This document shows, piece after piece, positions 53,506 through 62,441 of a stretch of DNA of 64,000 bases. Position 1 is the first letter of the stretch. The number at the start of each line of letters is the position of its first letter. The stretch is from Actinoallomurus bryophytorum (GTDB lineage Bacteria; Actinomycetota; Actinomycetes; Streptosporangiales; Streptosporangiaceae): contig NZ_VFOZ01000001.1 in assembly GCF_006716425.1 (NCBI RefSeq), forward strand, positions 2,542,001 to 2,606,000, given 5' to 3'. Made by a program: the position numbers and the translations under genes. The notes under the pieces were generated by a model that was not told where the DNA came from, did not search any database, and saw nothing but the letters and a program-made list of their open reading frames with translations.

Positions 53506-54720
53506 CTACCGAGGTCCGGCCGGCCGGGTGGCGCCCGCGTAGTCCGGGCGGAACGCGGGCGAGATCCGTACTCTCGCCCCCGTGAACGGGGCCTCGATCA
53601 TCTGACCGTTGCCGATGTAGATCCCGACGTGGTGGATCGTGCTCGGGTTCGACGGATTGTGCGCGAAGAAGACCAGGTCACCCGGGCGCAACTGGTTGCG
53701 TGCCGGGTGCGGGCCCGAGTTGTACTGCGACGTCGCGTAGTGAGTGAGAGGGACGCCGGCGCGTGCCCAGGCGTACGTCACCAGTCCCGAGCAGTCGAAG
53801 CCGACGGTGTGCGCCCCCTGCGCGATGCCGAGCGTGGGTCCGGCCGGGTTGCCGCCGCCCCAGGAGTACGGCGTGCCGATCCACCTGAGCGCGGCGCGTA
53901 CGGCCACCGCGCCCATCCCTGAGCCGTGCGGCAGGGAACGCGTGATCTGGCGTACGCCGGCCGGGGTCACCTTGGGTACGCCGGCGTTCGCGTCGCGCGC
54001 ACGCCGCAGCTCGGCGGAGCGGGCCCGTGCCTTGCCCAGGGCGGCGAGCAGAGCCGTCTTTCGCTGCTGGATCTGCTTGACGCTCGCCCGCTGACGCGCC
54101 ACCGCGGCGGTCGCGGCCTGACGTGCGCTCGCGGCGGCGCGGGTCGCACCACGCTGCGCCTCCAGGGCCCGGCGCGACTGCTTCTCGAACAGGCCGGCGA
54201 TGGTCTCGGCGGCCTGCTCCTGCCGTACGGCGAAGTGCTGCCGGTTCGCGAAGAACTGCATGAAGGAGGCCCGTTCCAAGAATCCCGCCGGGCCTCCGCG
54301 CCCGCCGAGCACCGCGGCGGCCGAGGGGTAGGTGTTGTCGGTCCGGTAGGCGTTAGCGGCGAACCTCGCGAGCTCTCGGCGGGTCTGGCCCAGCCGGTCA
54401 TGTGCGTGCGCCGACCGGTCGCGCGCGGCCTGATAGTCATGGCCGGCCTGCTCGAGCCGGGCACGCGCGCCGTTGAAGCGTTCGATCGCGAGCTCGGCCT
54501 GGTCGTTCATGTCGTCGAGCCGCCCGTCGGCCTGCGCCAGCTCGGCGCCGATCCGGCCGATGTCGGCGGCACGGTCGCGCACCTGCTTGTCGCTCTTGGC
54601 GAGGTCGCGCGAGCTCGGGGAGGGGTCGGCACGTGACGGGCCGGAGAGCAGCACCGTGACCGCGATCGCGGCGAACGCGATCGCGCCGAGCCGTCGCCGG
54701 CGCGGATGGGAACCTGCCAA
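53506..54720 (-). CDS. Secreted NlpC/P60 peptidoglycan endopeptidase with coiled coil
   Basis: A 404-residue RipA-like enzyme. A signal peptide (about 10-31, LGAIAFAAIAVTVLLSGPSRA) leads to an Ala/Arg/Gln-rich helical coiled coil (about 38-245) and a C-terminal NlpC/P60 domain (about 270-395). The catalytic Cys is in VGFDCSGLVTYAWARAG, His in IHHVGIYIGNGQMIEAP, and YSWGGGNPAG precedes them. It would cleave D-Glu-mDAP bonds in stem peptides. TTG 54720 is the start that keeps the signal peptide at the N-terminus. The region upstream contains GTAAC/GTGAT repeats. Confidence 0.9.
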   Translation of the reverse strand: MAGSHPRRRRLGAIAFAAIAVTVLLSGPSRADPSPSSRDLAKSDKQVRDRAADIGRIGAELAQADGRLDDMNDQAELAIERFNGARARLEQAGHDYQAARDRSAHAHDRLGQTRRELARFAANAYRTDNTYPSAAAVLGGRGGPAGFLERASFMQFFANRQHFAVRQEQAAETIAGLFEKQSRRALEAQRGATRAAASARQAATAAVARQRASVKQIQQRKTALLAALGKARARSAELRRARDANAGVPKVTPAGVRQITRSLPHGSGMGAVAVRAALRWIGTPYSWGGGNPAGPTLGIAQGAHTVGFDCSGLVTYAWARAGVPLTHYATSQYNSGPHPARNQLRPGDLVFFAHNPSNPSTIHHVGIYIGNGQMIEAPFTGARVRISPAFRPDYAGATRPAGPR

Positions 54721-54907
54721 CTTCTCCCCCCGGAGGTCCGCCCGCCGCCGAGCGGGCTATCACGAAGGGTTACCACTAGCGACGCTCCGAAAACACGCGC
54801 ACCACGCGATGTCCCCCGTCACTCACATCCCGGTGACCTCATGATCCAAGACTGTGCCCTGGATTCCGGAGTATCGGGACGAGGGCGGAGATCGGCACCT
54901 CCGCCCG

Positions 54908-56563
54908 TCAGTCGGTCTGCCCGGACGAAGGTGCGAGCTGCCGTTGCTCGCTCGGCGTCGGGGGTGGTGCCGCGGGCGGAGCGGGCGACGGTGGCGTGGC
55001 GGGTGTGGGCTCGGCCGGCGTGGGTTTGGGCGGCGGGGGCTGGGTCGGCGGAGGCTCGGTGGGGCTGGGCGTCGTCGGCGTCGGCGTCGGCGTCGGCGTC
55101 GGTGTGGGCGTGGGAGACGGGGGTGGCGGAGGCGGAGGCGGCGTGGGCCGGGCGGCCCAGGCGACCTCGACCTGGCGCCCTCCGGGCCAGAACGTGACGA
55201 CCGCCGAGCCGGGCCCGTTACGTGGCGCCTGAACGGTGATGACCTGGGCGGCACCCCGCTCCAGCGTGCCCCCACCGGGGCTGACGCGGACCGGGCCCGC
55301 GACGGAAGCGCGCCACGCGACCGCGTCGCCGCCGCCCGAGGTGAGGATGATCGCACCCGTGCCGCCGGCCGGCAGCGAGAGACGGCCGGGAGAGACGCCG
55401 AAGTCATCGGCACCAGGCGCTCGCAGGAAGTCCTTCGGCGGCAGGCCGTCCAGCAGCGCCGCGGGACCGGCCACCTGAGGTGTCCCGAGCGGCAGTGCCG
55501 CCGCCACCGGACGCGCGCCCCCGGGGTCGCCTGGCGGCGCGGGGCTCGGCCGTGGCGAGCGGGCCCCCGGCGGTGCGGCGACGACCCCGTGGGAGCCGTG
55601 TGAGGCCTCCTCCCCGAAGTAGCGGCACAGGGCGGTCGCGGTCACCGCCGCGATCAACGCGCCGGCCATCGCGGTCAGGGCGCGGGCCCAGCCGCGTGCG
55701 GTGTGGCGCGAGGCGTCCTCGGAGAACCGGCGGAAGGCGGCCCGGCGGCCCGTACCCGGCTGCGCCGGAAAGCCGTGCGCGCCGAAGCGGGAGACGCGTG
55801 CGGCCGCGAAGAGCCGGTATCCGGCCAGGTCGGGGTCGGTGAAGCAGTTCATGACCTGGGCGCGCAGCAGCTGCGGGAGCGGCGCGTGCGGCAGGAGGTC
55901 GTACACCTTGCGCGGTGCGATGTTCTCGGGCAGGTGACGTGCGCACCGGCCGCATTCGAGTGAGTGCCGTACGAGCGCCTCGCGCAGGTCTTCGTTGATC
56001 TCGTCCGTGCGTGGCCGCAGGATCGCCGCACGCCGCGCGCAGGCGTCGAGGCCGTCGTGCGCGAGGATCTCGGCGATGAGCGCGGCCTCGAGCAGCACGC
56101 CGGCCTGTGCCAGGAGCTCGCCGATCTCCCTGGTGCGCAGGCCCGTGATGAGAGCGATGTCGGCGGTGGTCAGGCCGTGCCGGTGGCGAAGGTCGAGGAG
56201 CTCGCGGCTGAGCGATGGCAGCCCGGTGACCGCACGCCAGGCCATCAGCCGCAGATCGACGTCGTCCTGGTCGTGCCGGGCGACGGGCAGGTCGGGCTGG
56301 ATCGGGCCGCCCGGCCGCCGGCGGCGGCACTCGATCCGCGCGAGCGCGTAGAGCCACGCGCCGAACCGCGCGGGCGTCCGCAACCTGCCGACATGTGCCT
56401 CGGCGCACATCAACGTGTCGCGGAAGGCCACCTGGGCCGCGTCGGCGTTGCGCAGCTGGAACCAGCAGTAGCCGTAGAGGGGTTCGGCGTAGTCGTCGTA
56501 GACCGCACCCATCGCGATCGGATCACGGGACCGCAGCGCCTCGACCAAAAGCCGGTCTTCCAT
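54908..56563 (-). CDS. ECF sigma factor fused to zinc-finger, TM helix and BACON-like extracytoplasmic domain
   Basis: A 551-residue one-protein sigma/sensor. Region 2-like sequence lies at about 1-85 (LLVEALRSRDPIAMGAVYDDYAEPLYGYCWFQL, WLYALARIECRRR) and region 4-like at about 110-165 (LPSLSRELLDLRHRHGLTTADIALITGLRTREIG). His200, Cys204 and Cys207 (HSLECGRC) form an anti-sigma HxxxCxxC zinc finger. A membrane helix is at about 295-314. Outside lie a BACON-like module (about 388-470, GVSPGRLSLPAGGTGAI) and a Pro/Thr-rich tail with (TP)n. The -10-recognition part is diverged. Related actinobacterial sigma fusions carry C-terminal membrane extensions. Ligand is presumably envelope or carbohydrate related, by inference. 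Confidence 0.8.
   Translation of the reverse strand: MEDRLLVEALRSRDPIAMGAVYDDYAEPLYGYCWFQLRNADAAQVAFRDTLMCAEAHVGRLRTPARFGAWLYALARIECRRRRPGGPIQPDLPVARHDQDDVDLRLMAWRAVTGLPSLSRELLDLRHRHGLTTADIALITGLRTREIGELLAQAGVLLEAALIAEILAHDGLDACARRAAILRPRTDEINEDLREALVRHSLECGRCARHLPENIAPRKVYDLLPHAPLPQLLRAQVMNCFTDPDLAGYRLFAAARVSRFGAHGFPAQPGTGRRAAFRRFSEDASRHTARGWARALTAMAGALIAAVTATALCRYFGEEASHGSHGVVAAPPGARSPRPSPAPPGDPGGARPVAAALPLGTPQVAGPAALLDGLPPKDFLRAPGADDFGVSPGRLSLPAGGTGAIILTSGGGDAVAWRASVAGPVRVSPGGGTLERGAAQVITVQAPRNGPGSAVVTFWPGGRQVEVAWAARPTPPPPPPPPSPTPTPTPTPTPTPTTPSPTEPPPTQPPPPKPTPAEPTPATPPSPAPPAAPPPTPSEQRQLAPSSGQTD
55070..55115. repeat. GGCGTC hexanucleotide microsatellite within a coding region
   Basis: Consecutive GGCGTC units, then GGTGTGGGCGTGGG, encode the alternating Thr-Pro run of the sigma-fusion protein's C-terminal tail. 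Such a tract can change length by slippage. Confidence 0.7.
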
Positions 56564-56774
56564 GGCGCTGAAGTTAAAGCCTTTTCCGTCTCACGTTCAA
56601 CAGTTTCCGAAGAACCGTCGGAGATTATTACCACCGCTTACGGAAAGCGTCTTTAGAATTCAATCCTTTATCGCGATAAGCCATTTTTTAGATGGGTTTG
56701 GTGCTTTTGCCTGGCTTGCGGGTATTGCTCCGTACCGGCGGGGATGCCTCGCAGGACACGGGACAGCCGTGGGC
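56564..56774. promoter_or_regulatory. AT-rich regulatory gap upstream of the sigma-fusion gene
   Basis: This 211-base gap, and especially 56570-56720, is much richer in A and T than the rest of the window, with runs such as GAGATTATTACC and CCATTTTTTAG. It holds the promoter of the sigma-fusion gene on the minus strand and ends at the stop of the saccharopine-dehydrogenase-like gene. Such a tract is a likely Lsr2 target, by inference. Confidence 0.5.
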
Positions 56775-57836
56775 TCAGCCGGTGACGCGAGCGATCCCGG
56801 CCAGGGCGCAGCCCGCTTCGAGCTCCGAAAGTCCGAATGCCCCGACTGGGCCGAGTGCACCCGTTTCGACCATTCCCTGAGCGGCCTGGCAGGCGGCCCA
56901 GGAAAGGGCGCGAGCGGTGAAATCATAGGGATCTCCGCCGGAAAGGTGCACATCGGTCAGAAGCGCACCCTCGGCGTCATAGGCCACCGCGACGATGCGC
57001 GATGTCAGGGTGCTCTTCCCGCCTCGCCACCGGCCCGCGAGACGTGCCAGCGCGCCCAGGCCCACCCGTATGCCGAGTGCCGCGGCCCCGCGCGGCGCGA
57101 CCGCGACCGTCCGCGTCGCACGCCCGAACCAGCCCAGATAGACGTTGACCTCGTACAGGGCCGGGTAGGAGGCGGGCAGCGCGAAGTGTTCCGAACCGCC
57201 GATCGACAGGGCCGTACGCGACCGGCCCGCCACGTCGAAGTCCCGTACGCGTGCGCGGCGTTCGTCATGGATGCGGCCGCGGAAGGTGTACATCCGCGCG
57301 GACGCGACTCCGGCGATCGACCGCAGGGTGCCGACCGACAGCCCGCGGAACAGGTCGCCGCCGCCGACGAAGTAGCCGATGTCAACACGGAACCCGTCGT
57401 CGCCGACCCGGTCGAGGGCCAGGGCCGCGGCCAGATTGCCCGGCGCGAAGTCGTATCCGAGCGCCGGGATCAGCGCGGAATGCGCCTGGGGGCCGTAGAC
57501 CTCGAAGACCTCGCGGACGAACGGCGGCTCACCGGTGCAGTCCAGATAGTGCGCACCCGCGTCGACCGCCGCCTCCACGGCGGCGCGGCCGTACCGCAGG
57601 TACGGTCCCACCGTGCTGACGAGCACGTCGTCCCGCTCGACCAGGGCCCGCACCGTACGCGGCTCCTCGACGTCGGCCGGCAGTGTCTCCAGGCCGCCGA
57701 GGTCGTCCGCCAGCTTCGCCAGGGTCTCGGGGTTGCGTCCGGCGAGAACGGGCCGCGCGCCCTGCGCGACGAGCGCACGGGCGGTCAGGGTCCCCGTGTA
57801 GCCGGTGGCGCCGAAGACGACGATGCGGCCCGCCAT
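56775..57836 (-). CDS. Saccharopine dehydrogenase NADP-binding domain / trans-enoyl reductase-like protein
   Basis: A 353-residue oxidoreductase-like protein. The N-terminal Rossmann fold starts IVVFGATGYTGTLTARALV and continues PVLAGRNPETLAKLADDLGG; VLVSTVGPYLRYGRAAVEAAVDAGAHYLDCTGEPPFVREV is the family core. The C-terminus resembles actinobacterial trans-acting enoyl reductases involved in lipid modification, but saccharopine reductase-like proteins in general share this pattern. Substrate is unknown. It lies 82 bases downstream of the NERD gene on the same strand. Confidence 0.82.
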   Translation of the reverse strand: MAGRIVVFGATGYTGTLTARALVAQGARPVLAGRNPETLAKLADDLGGLETLPADVEEPRTVRALVERDDVLVSTVGPYLRYGRAAVEAAVDAGAHYLDCTGEPPFVREVFEVYGPQAHSALIPALGYDFAPGNLAAALALDRVGDDGFRVDIGYFVGGGDLFRGLSVGTLRSIAGVASARMYTFRGRIHDERRARVRDFDVAGRSRTALSIGGSEHFALPASYPALYEVNVYLGWFGRATRTVAVAPRGAAALGIRVGLGALARLAGRWRGGKSTLTSRIVAVAYDAEGALLTDVHLSGGDPYDFTARALSWAACQAAQGMVETGALGPVGAFGLSELEAGCALAGIARVTG

Positions 57837-57918
57837 GACGACTCCCCCCAGCTACATGTCGAAATCCGACCTGTTGCGCTGAGAGTACTAATCAGTCACA
57901 AAGCGTGCTGGTATTTCG

Positions 57919-58653
57919 TCAGACGTCGATCATCGGGGGGAGGATCCGCTCCGCCGCGGCGGCGATGGCCGCCACCTGGGCCGTGGTGAACACCGCCGGC
58001 TGCCGCTGGATGAGCCGTCCCGCCCGCTTGGCGCGCTGCACCGTGACCCCGTCGAACACGAAGCCCGCATGGGGCATTCGCGCGCCGTGCACCACGATGA
58101 CCGCGTTGACCTCCACGCGGCGACCGAGATCGTCCGAGAGGTGTTCGGCGACCGTACGCGCCGCGTCCCTCGCCATCACCAGCACTCGCGTCATCGGCCG
58201 CGGGCCGGCCCACATGCGTTCGTCCGCGGCGCGCAGCCGGGTGAGCGGCGGCCACCGGCGGGAGACGATCGCGTACACGCCGGTGAGCCCGACGACGAGG
58301 TGGTCCAGGTTCGCGCGGGACGCCGCGGGAAGCGCCCGGTCGTGCAGCACGTGGAAGTAGGCGGGGTCGAGCCGGGCGAGCCGCCGTCCCGTACGCCGCT
58401 CGGCCGCGGCACCGCGTCGCCACCGGGTGACCGGGTCCGGCTTGACGCGCAGGAAGAGCGAGTGCAGGAGCAGGATCCCGAGGGCGACCGACATTCCGGG
58501 CAGCCAGTCGAACAGCCCGGCCGTCATGGAGCCCGCGACGCCCGCCAGAACGAGCCGCGCGAGGACCCGCTCCTGCCGGTACTGGGCCCGCAGACTGCGG
58601 TAACGGGCCTGCGCCGACGCACCGGCCACGGAAGCACCTCGTCCAGGCACCAC
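57919..58653 (-). CDS. NERD (nuclease-related) domain membrane protein
   Basis: A 244-residue protein. Two hydrophobic segments (about 35-70, LARLVLAGVAGSMTAGLFDWLPGMSVALGILLLHSLFL) anchor it; a NERD domain follows: WRRGAAAERRTGRRLARLDP, YFHVLHDRALPAASRANLDHLVVGLTGVYAIVSRRW. The A..ERRT and DHLVVG..GVY segments match the nuclease-like core. The end is LIQRQPAVFTTAQVAAIAAAAERILP. Tandem GTG codons 58653/58650 follow AGGAGG. Role unknown; NERD proteins may cleave nucleic acids. Lies between pyrD and the saccharopine-type gene. Confidence 0.78.
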   Translation of the reverse strand: MVPGRGASVAGASAQARYRSLRAQYRQERVLARLVLAGVAGSMTAGLFDWLPGMSVALGILLLHSLFLRVKPDPVTRWRRGAAAERRTGRRLARLDPAYFHVLHDRALPAASRANLDHLVVGLTGVYAIVSRRWPPLTRLRAADERMWAGPRPMTRVLVMARDAARTVAEHLSDDLGRRVEVNAVIVVHGARMPHAGFVFDGVTVQRAKRAGRLIQRQPAVFTTAQVAAIAAAAERILPPMIDV

Positions 58654-58746
58654 TCCTCCTCAAAGGCAAGAGTGATGTCGCACGGACGAGGGTTCAAGGC
58701 ACTTGACGACATGCCGACCGAGTCATGGGCCGGTCACGGTACGCGA

Positions 58747-59817
58747 TCAGAGCGTCGTGCGGCCCTCGCGTCGTAGCCGGGCGCTGAGGCCGCGGTTGAT
58801 GCCGCGCGGCCACGACGGACCGCCGTAGATCAGCCCCGTGTACGCCTGGACGAGGGTCGCGCCGGCCTGGATGCGCTCCCACGCCTCGTCGGCGGTCTCG
58901 ATGCCGCCGACCGAGATCAGCACGAGCCGGTCCCCGGCCCGCTCGCGCAGGCGTCGCAGGACCTCCAGCGAGCGGCCCTTGAGCGGCGCGCCCGACAGCC
59001 CGCCCGCTCCGGCCTCCTCGGCGTTCGCGCTGGTCAGTCCGTCACGGGAGATCGTGGTGTTGGTCGCGATGATGCCGTCGAGACCGAGGTCCAGCGCCAG
59101 GTCGGCGACCGCGTCGACGTCGGCGTCGTCGAGGTCCGGGGCGATCTTCACGAGCAGCGGTACGCGACGCGGCGTCGCGCGGACGGCCGCCGCGCGCACG
59201 GCCTCCAGCAGCGGCCTGAGGTGCTCGACGGCTTGGAGGTCACGCAGGCCGGGGGTGTTCGGAGAGCTGACGTTGACCACGAGGTAGTCCGCGAGGGCGG
59301 CGAGGCGTTCGGTGCTCTCGACGTAGTCGGCGACGGCCTCGTGCTCGGGGACGACCTTCGTCTTGCCGATGTTGACGCCGACGATGATCCTGCGTGGCCC
59401 GCGCAGCCGGGCCGCCGCCGCGCGTGCGCCATCGTTGTTGAAGCCCATCCGGTTGACGATCGCCCGGTCCCGCACGAGGCGGAACAATCGCGGCCGCGGG
59501 TTGCCGGGCTGCGCACGCGCCGTGACCGTGCCGATCTCGACGAACCCGAAGCCGAAGGCGCCCAGCGCCTCGTACGCCTCGGCGTCCTTGTCGAACCCGG
59601 CCGCGAGCCCGAGCGGACCGGGAAAGTCCAGCCCGAGCGCCCGCACCCGCAACGCGGGGTCACGCGGGCCGAACAGGCGGCGGACGAGAGGCAGCGCCCC
59701 GGGGACGGCGGCCAGGGCGCGCAGGGCACGGAAGCTGAGCCGGTGCACGGTCTCGGCCGGCATGCGGCGCAGCAGCGTGGCGAACAGGAGTCGGTACATC
59801 GGAGCGTGCAGTTTCAC
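58747..59817 (-). CDS. pyrD: Dihydroorotate dehydrogenase (quinone), class 2
   Basis: A 356-residue FMN enzyme oxidising dihydroorotate to orotate with quinone. The N-terminal helical membrane-association region (about 1-45, [21 protein letters not shown]) marks class 2. [64 protein letters not shown] (catalytic Ser), [28 protein letters not shown] and [34 protein letters not shown] are intact. It lies alone, without other pyrimidine genes nearby. Confidence 0.96.
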   Translation of the reverse strand: MKLHAPMYRLLFATLLRRMPAETVHRLSFRALRALAAVPGALPLVRRLFGPRDPALRVRALGLDFPGPLGLAAGFDKDAEAYEALGAFGFGFVEIGTVTARAQPGNPRPRLFRLVRDRAIVNRMGFNNDGARAAAARLRGPRRIIVGVNIGKTKVVPEHEAVADYVESTERLAALADYLVVNVSSPNTPGLRDLQAVEHLRPLLEAVRAAAVRATPRRVPLLVKIAPDLDDADVDAVADLALDLGLDGIIATNTTISRDGLTSANAEEAGAGGLSGAPLKGRSLEVLRRLRERAGDRLVLISVGGIETADEAWERIQAGATLVQAYTGLIYGGPSWPRGINRGLSARLRREGRTTL

Positions 59818-60064
59818 TCCACAGCTGGACTTGGAGGACCACCCACATCGAAGGAGTGCGCCGGTTCACAGGTTACGAGACCATCGCCCGGACGGCGACG
59901 ACGGGGGCGGCTGTCAAGATCGCGACAGGAACGCATTCGTATCGCGCTGCAGGTGCACGCGTGCGTGATGGCGAGGACCATCACCCCGAGGGCGGTCACC
60001 AGCCCGGCACCGGACAGGCTCGGCGTCGGCTCTGCTCGACCGGCGGGCGGTCCTGGTCGCTAAC
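59818..60064. other. Divergent promoter gap between pyrD and the aminotransferase
   Basis: A 247-base gap. The small open frames here lack protein-like composition. No clear operator is seen. Confidence 0.4.
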
Positions 60065-60841
60065 GTGGACGCCGTGACGGCTCTCCCGCGTTTCGAGATC
60101 GACGGCCACGCCGCGACGACCTCCGAGCTCAGCGTCCTCGCGATGCTCAACTACGGTCACTTCACCGCGATGCAGGTACGCGGCGGGCGCACGCGCGGCC
60201 TGGATCTGCATCTCGCACGGCTGGACGCGGCCAACCGCGAGCTCTACGGCGCCGGTCTGCCCGGTGAGCTGGTGCGCGACCGCATCCGGCACGCTCTCGG
60301 CGAGATCTCCGACGCGGCCGTACGCGTCATCGTGTTCGGCGAGAGCCCGTCGGTGATGGTCGTCGTACGGCCTCCGATCGCCGGACCGGACACCGCTCTC
60401 GGCCTGCGTACGGTCTCCTACCAGCGCCCCCTCGCCCACGTGAAGCATCTCGGGGGTTTCGGGCAGAGCTACCACCGGCGGCTCGCCGAGCGTGAGGGTT
60501 TCGACGAGGCGCTTCTGACCGATCCCGATGGGGTCATCTCCGAAGGCGCGATCACCAACCTCGGCTGTTTCGACGGCACCTCGGTCATCTGGCCCGACGC
60601 GCCGGCCCTGGACGGGATCACCATGCTGCTGCTGGAGAAGGCGCTGCCGGCGCAGGGGGTTCCGTCGCGGCGGGGTCCGGTGCTCGTCGCCGACCTGGGC
60701 AAGTTCCGCGGTGTCTTCGTCACCAACTCCCGCGGCGTCGCCGCCGTCGAGCGCGTCGATGACCTGCGGCTCGGAGTGGACGAGGCGTTCATGAAGACCG
60801 TGACGCAGGCGTATGAGTCCGTGACCTGGGACGTGATCTGA
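60065..60841 (+). CDS. Class IV (PLP) aminotransferase
   Basis: A 258-residue fold type IV PLP enzyme of the 4-amino-4-deoxychorismate lyase / branched-chain aminotransferase group. The Schiff-base Lys is in LAHVKHLGGFGQS; EALLTDPDGVISEGAITNLGCFDG contains the phosphate-binding EGAITN; ALDGITMLLLEKAL and FVTNSRGVAAVERV complete it. It could act as PabC (p-aminobenzoate for folate) or as a D-amino acid/branched-chain transaminase; family motifs alone do not decide. GTG 60065 or 60074 may start. It is followed by a strong hairpin. Confidence 0.87.
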   Translation: MDAVTALPRFEIDGHAATTSELSVLAMLNYGHFTAMQVRGGRTRGLDLHLARLDAANRELYGAGLPGELVRDRIRHALGEISDAAVRVIVFGESPSVMVVVRPPIAGPDTALGLRTVSYQRPLAHVKHLGGFGQSYHRRLAEREGFDEALLTDPDGVISEGAITNLGCFDGTSVIWPDAPALDGITMLLLEKALPAQGVPSRRGPVLVADLGKFRGVFVTNSRGVAAVERVDDLRLGVDEAFMKTVTQAYESVTWDVI

Positions 60842-60848
60842 GCTTCCG

Positions 60849-60890
60849 ACGTGGAAGGCCCCGCCAGAATCCTGACGGGGCCTTCCACGT
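60849..60890. terminator. Hairpin terminator after the aminotransferase gene
   Basis: ACGTGGAAGGCCCCG (60849-60863) pairs perfectly with CGGGGCCTTCCACGT (60876-60890), with an inner imperfect stem and AATC loop. It lies seven bases after the stop and serves the convergent YCII gene from the far side. Confidence 0.75.
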
Positions 60891-61058
60891 AGGTGTACCG
60901 GTGCGCGGGTCGCCTCACGGCGAAAGGCACAACACGGCTCCAGCCGAACGGTATTCCGTGAAGGCAGTGGTTAGGCCCGGGGGACTCCGGACGCACCGGC
61001 CACGTCGAGTGTAACAAGAGGGGTTGGAGAGTTTGTTCCCGTCCGTGGGGCGTGTTTC

Positions 61059-61397
61059 TCAGAGGACCTCCCGCACCTCCATCGCGAACTTCTTGGCGTC
61101 CGGCCAGCGCGCCGCGACGTCGATGGCCCGTTCGAGGCTCGCCTCGAGGAGGAGGTAGCCGGCGAACTGCTCCTTGGCCTCGATGAACGGCCCGTCGGTG
61201 ACCGCCTGGACACCGTCGCGCACGCGTACGGTCCGGGTCGTCGCCGGGTCGGCCAGCGCGTGAGTGCTCAGCAGCTCACCGGAGTCGGTGAGCTCCTTGA
61301 GGAGCGCGTCGACATCGCCGAACAGCTCGCTGCGCTCGGCCTCGGACAGCTCTTCGACGAACCCGGGACGGTTGTAGATCAGCACCATGTACTTCAC
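61059..61397 (-). CDS. YCII-related domain protein
   Basis: A 112-residue YCII/DGPF-type protein: MKYMVLIYNRPGFVEELSEAE, LLKELTDSGELLSTHALADPATTRTVRVRDGVQAVTDGPFIEAKEQFAGYLLLEA and RWPDAKKFAMEVREV. DGPF is the family signature. Members fold as ferredoxin-like dimers; in actinobacteria they are often linked to ECF sigma factors. No sigma gene adjoins here. ATG 61397. Confidence 0.87.
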   Translation of the reverse strand: MKYMVLIYNRPGFVEELSEAERSELFGDVDALLKELTDSGELLSTHALADPATTRTVRVRDGVQAVTDGPFIEAKEQFAGYLLLEASLERAIDVAARWPDAKKFAMEVREVL

Positions 61398-61546
61398 GGT
61401 CGTGACTCCTCGTCGAGTACGGGGGCGGCCGTGCCGGCCGCCTCTCGCCGATCAGTCGGAGCGGAGGACGGATCCTCGACATCCCTGCTCGGGAAATCCC
61501 CGCCCGTTCGGCCTGCGGATTTCCCACCGTACGGGCGGAGGGGTTC

Positions 61547-61933
61547 TCAGCGCCTCAGCGGGACGCCCGCGCGCGTACGGTGGCCGCCCGCGAGCACGTC
61601 GGCGATGCCGAGCGCGTCCTGGGCACCGGGGCAGCCCCCGCCGGCCGCCTCCGCGGCGCCGGGCGAGACGATGTGCACCGGCTCGCCGCCATCACTGTCG
61701 AAGTCATCGATCTGTTCGGTGTCGTCGTTCTGGCAGCGGACGACCGTATGGGGCCGCAGGTGATGGTGCCCCTTGTGCACGACGCCGTGCCGCGTCGCGG
61801 TGTTCCCCTTGCCCGCGACGCCGTGGCCGCCCGGCCTGGGCAGAGGATCGGCGAACGCCGCGCCCGCCGTACCGGCCAGCGCCACGGCCACGATCGCCAC
61901 CAGCCGGCCCACCCTGTTCCGCCAGCCTCGCAT
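61547..61933 (-). CDS. Small secreted protein of unknown function (128 aa)
   Basis: A 128-residue protein with a clear signal peptide (MRGWRNRVGRLVAIVAVALA, cleavage near AAFA|DP). The mature part is rich in Gly and His (VVHKGHHHLRPHTVVRC), has one conserved-looking Cys pair (VRCQNDD and GGGCPGAQDALG) and an acidic patch EQIDDFDSDGG. No domain is recognised. It diverges from the ACT-domain gene. A disulfide between the two cysteines is possible. Confidence 0.65.
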   Translation of the reverse strand: MRGWRNRVGRLVAIVAVALAGTAGAAFADPLPRPGGHGVAGKGNTATRHGVVHKGHHHLRPHTVVRCQNDDTEQIDDFDSDGGEPVHIVSPGAAEAAGGGCPGAQDALGIADVLAGGHRTRAGVPLRR

Positions 61934-62044
61934 CCGGCCGCTCCCCCCGTGTTCCGTCGACCCTGTCGGGAAACCTGTAACCGGGCGCGGCTAGGGGGGA
62001 CCTGGTGTCACGCAAGATCTTCCTTGCCTCGTACGGTGGCCGGC

Positions 62045-62434
62045 GTGAGCGGAGAAACCGACCTTGACCGGCTGCTGTCCGGCCTGGACCCCGAGCTGCA
62101 CGAGGGCGTGTACGTCTTCGCGACCCTGCCGGAGGACGTGCCGGGCCTGAACCCGGTGATGACCTTCACCGAGGCGGAGGGACGTACGGTGGTCCTCCCC
62201 GCGGAGGAGGCGGACCGCGCCGGCGTCCCGTACGTCTCACCCAGCGCGTGGATCACCCTGCGCGTCCATTCGTCTTTGGAGGCGGTCGGCATGATGGCCG
62301 CGATCGCCACGGCCCTGACCGAGGCCGGGATCAGCTGTAACGCCGTCTCGGCCTACCACCACGACCATCTCTTCGTCCCGTGGCCGCGCGCCCGCGACGC
62401 CGTGGACGTGCTGCACGCCCTGGGCAGGCGATGA
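62045..62434 (+). CDS. ACT-domain (CASTOR/DUF2241-like) protein
   Basis: A 129-residue protein. LSGLDPELHEGVYVFATLP leads into the ACT-type fold; WITLRVHSSLEAVGMMAAIATALTEAGISCNAVSAYHHDHLFVPWPRA is the diagnostic ligand-binding region. Such proteins bind amino acids and may regulate enzymes or transport. GTG 62045 and GTG 62036 are both possible starts. It ends eight bases before the convergent LysR-type gene's stop. Confidence 0.83.
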   Translation: MSGETDLDRLLSGLDPELHEGVYVFATLPEDVPGLNPVMTFTEAEGRTVVLPAEEADRAGVPYVSPSAWITLRVHSSLEAVGMMAAIATALTEAGISCNAVSAYHHDHLFVPWPRARDAVDVLHALGRR

Positions 62435-62441
62435 GCGCCCG

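Noticed and set aside
54721-54907. A c-di-AMP (ydaO) riboswitch before the NlpC/P60 gene
   Set aside because: The leader is short and lacks the recognisable ydaO conserved elements; only GTAAC/GTGAT-like repeats are seen.
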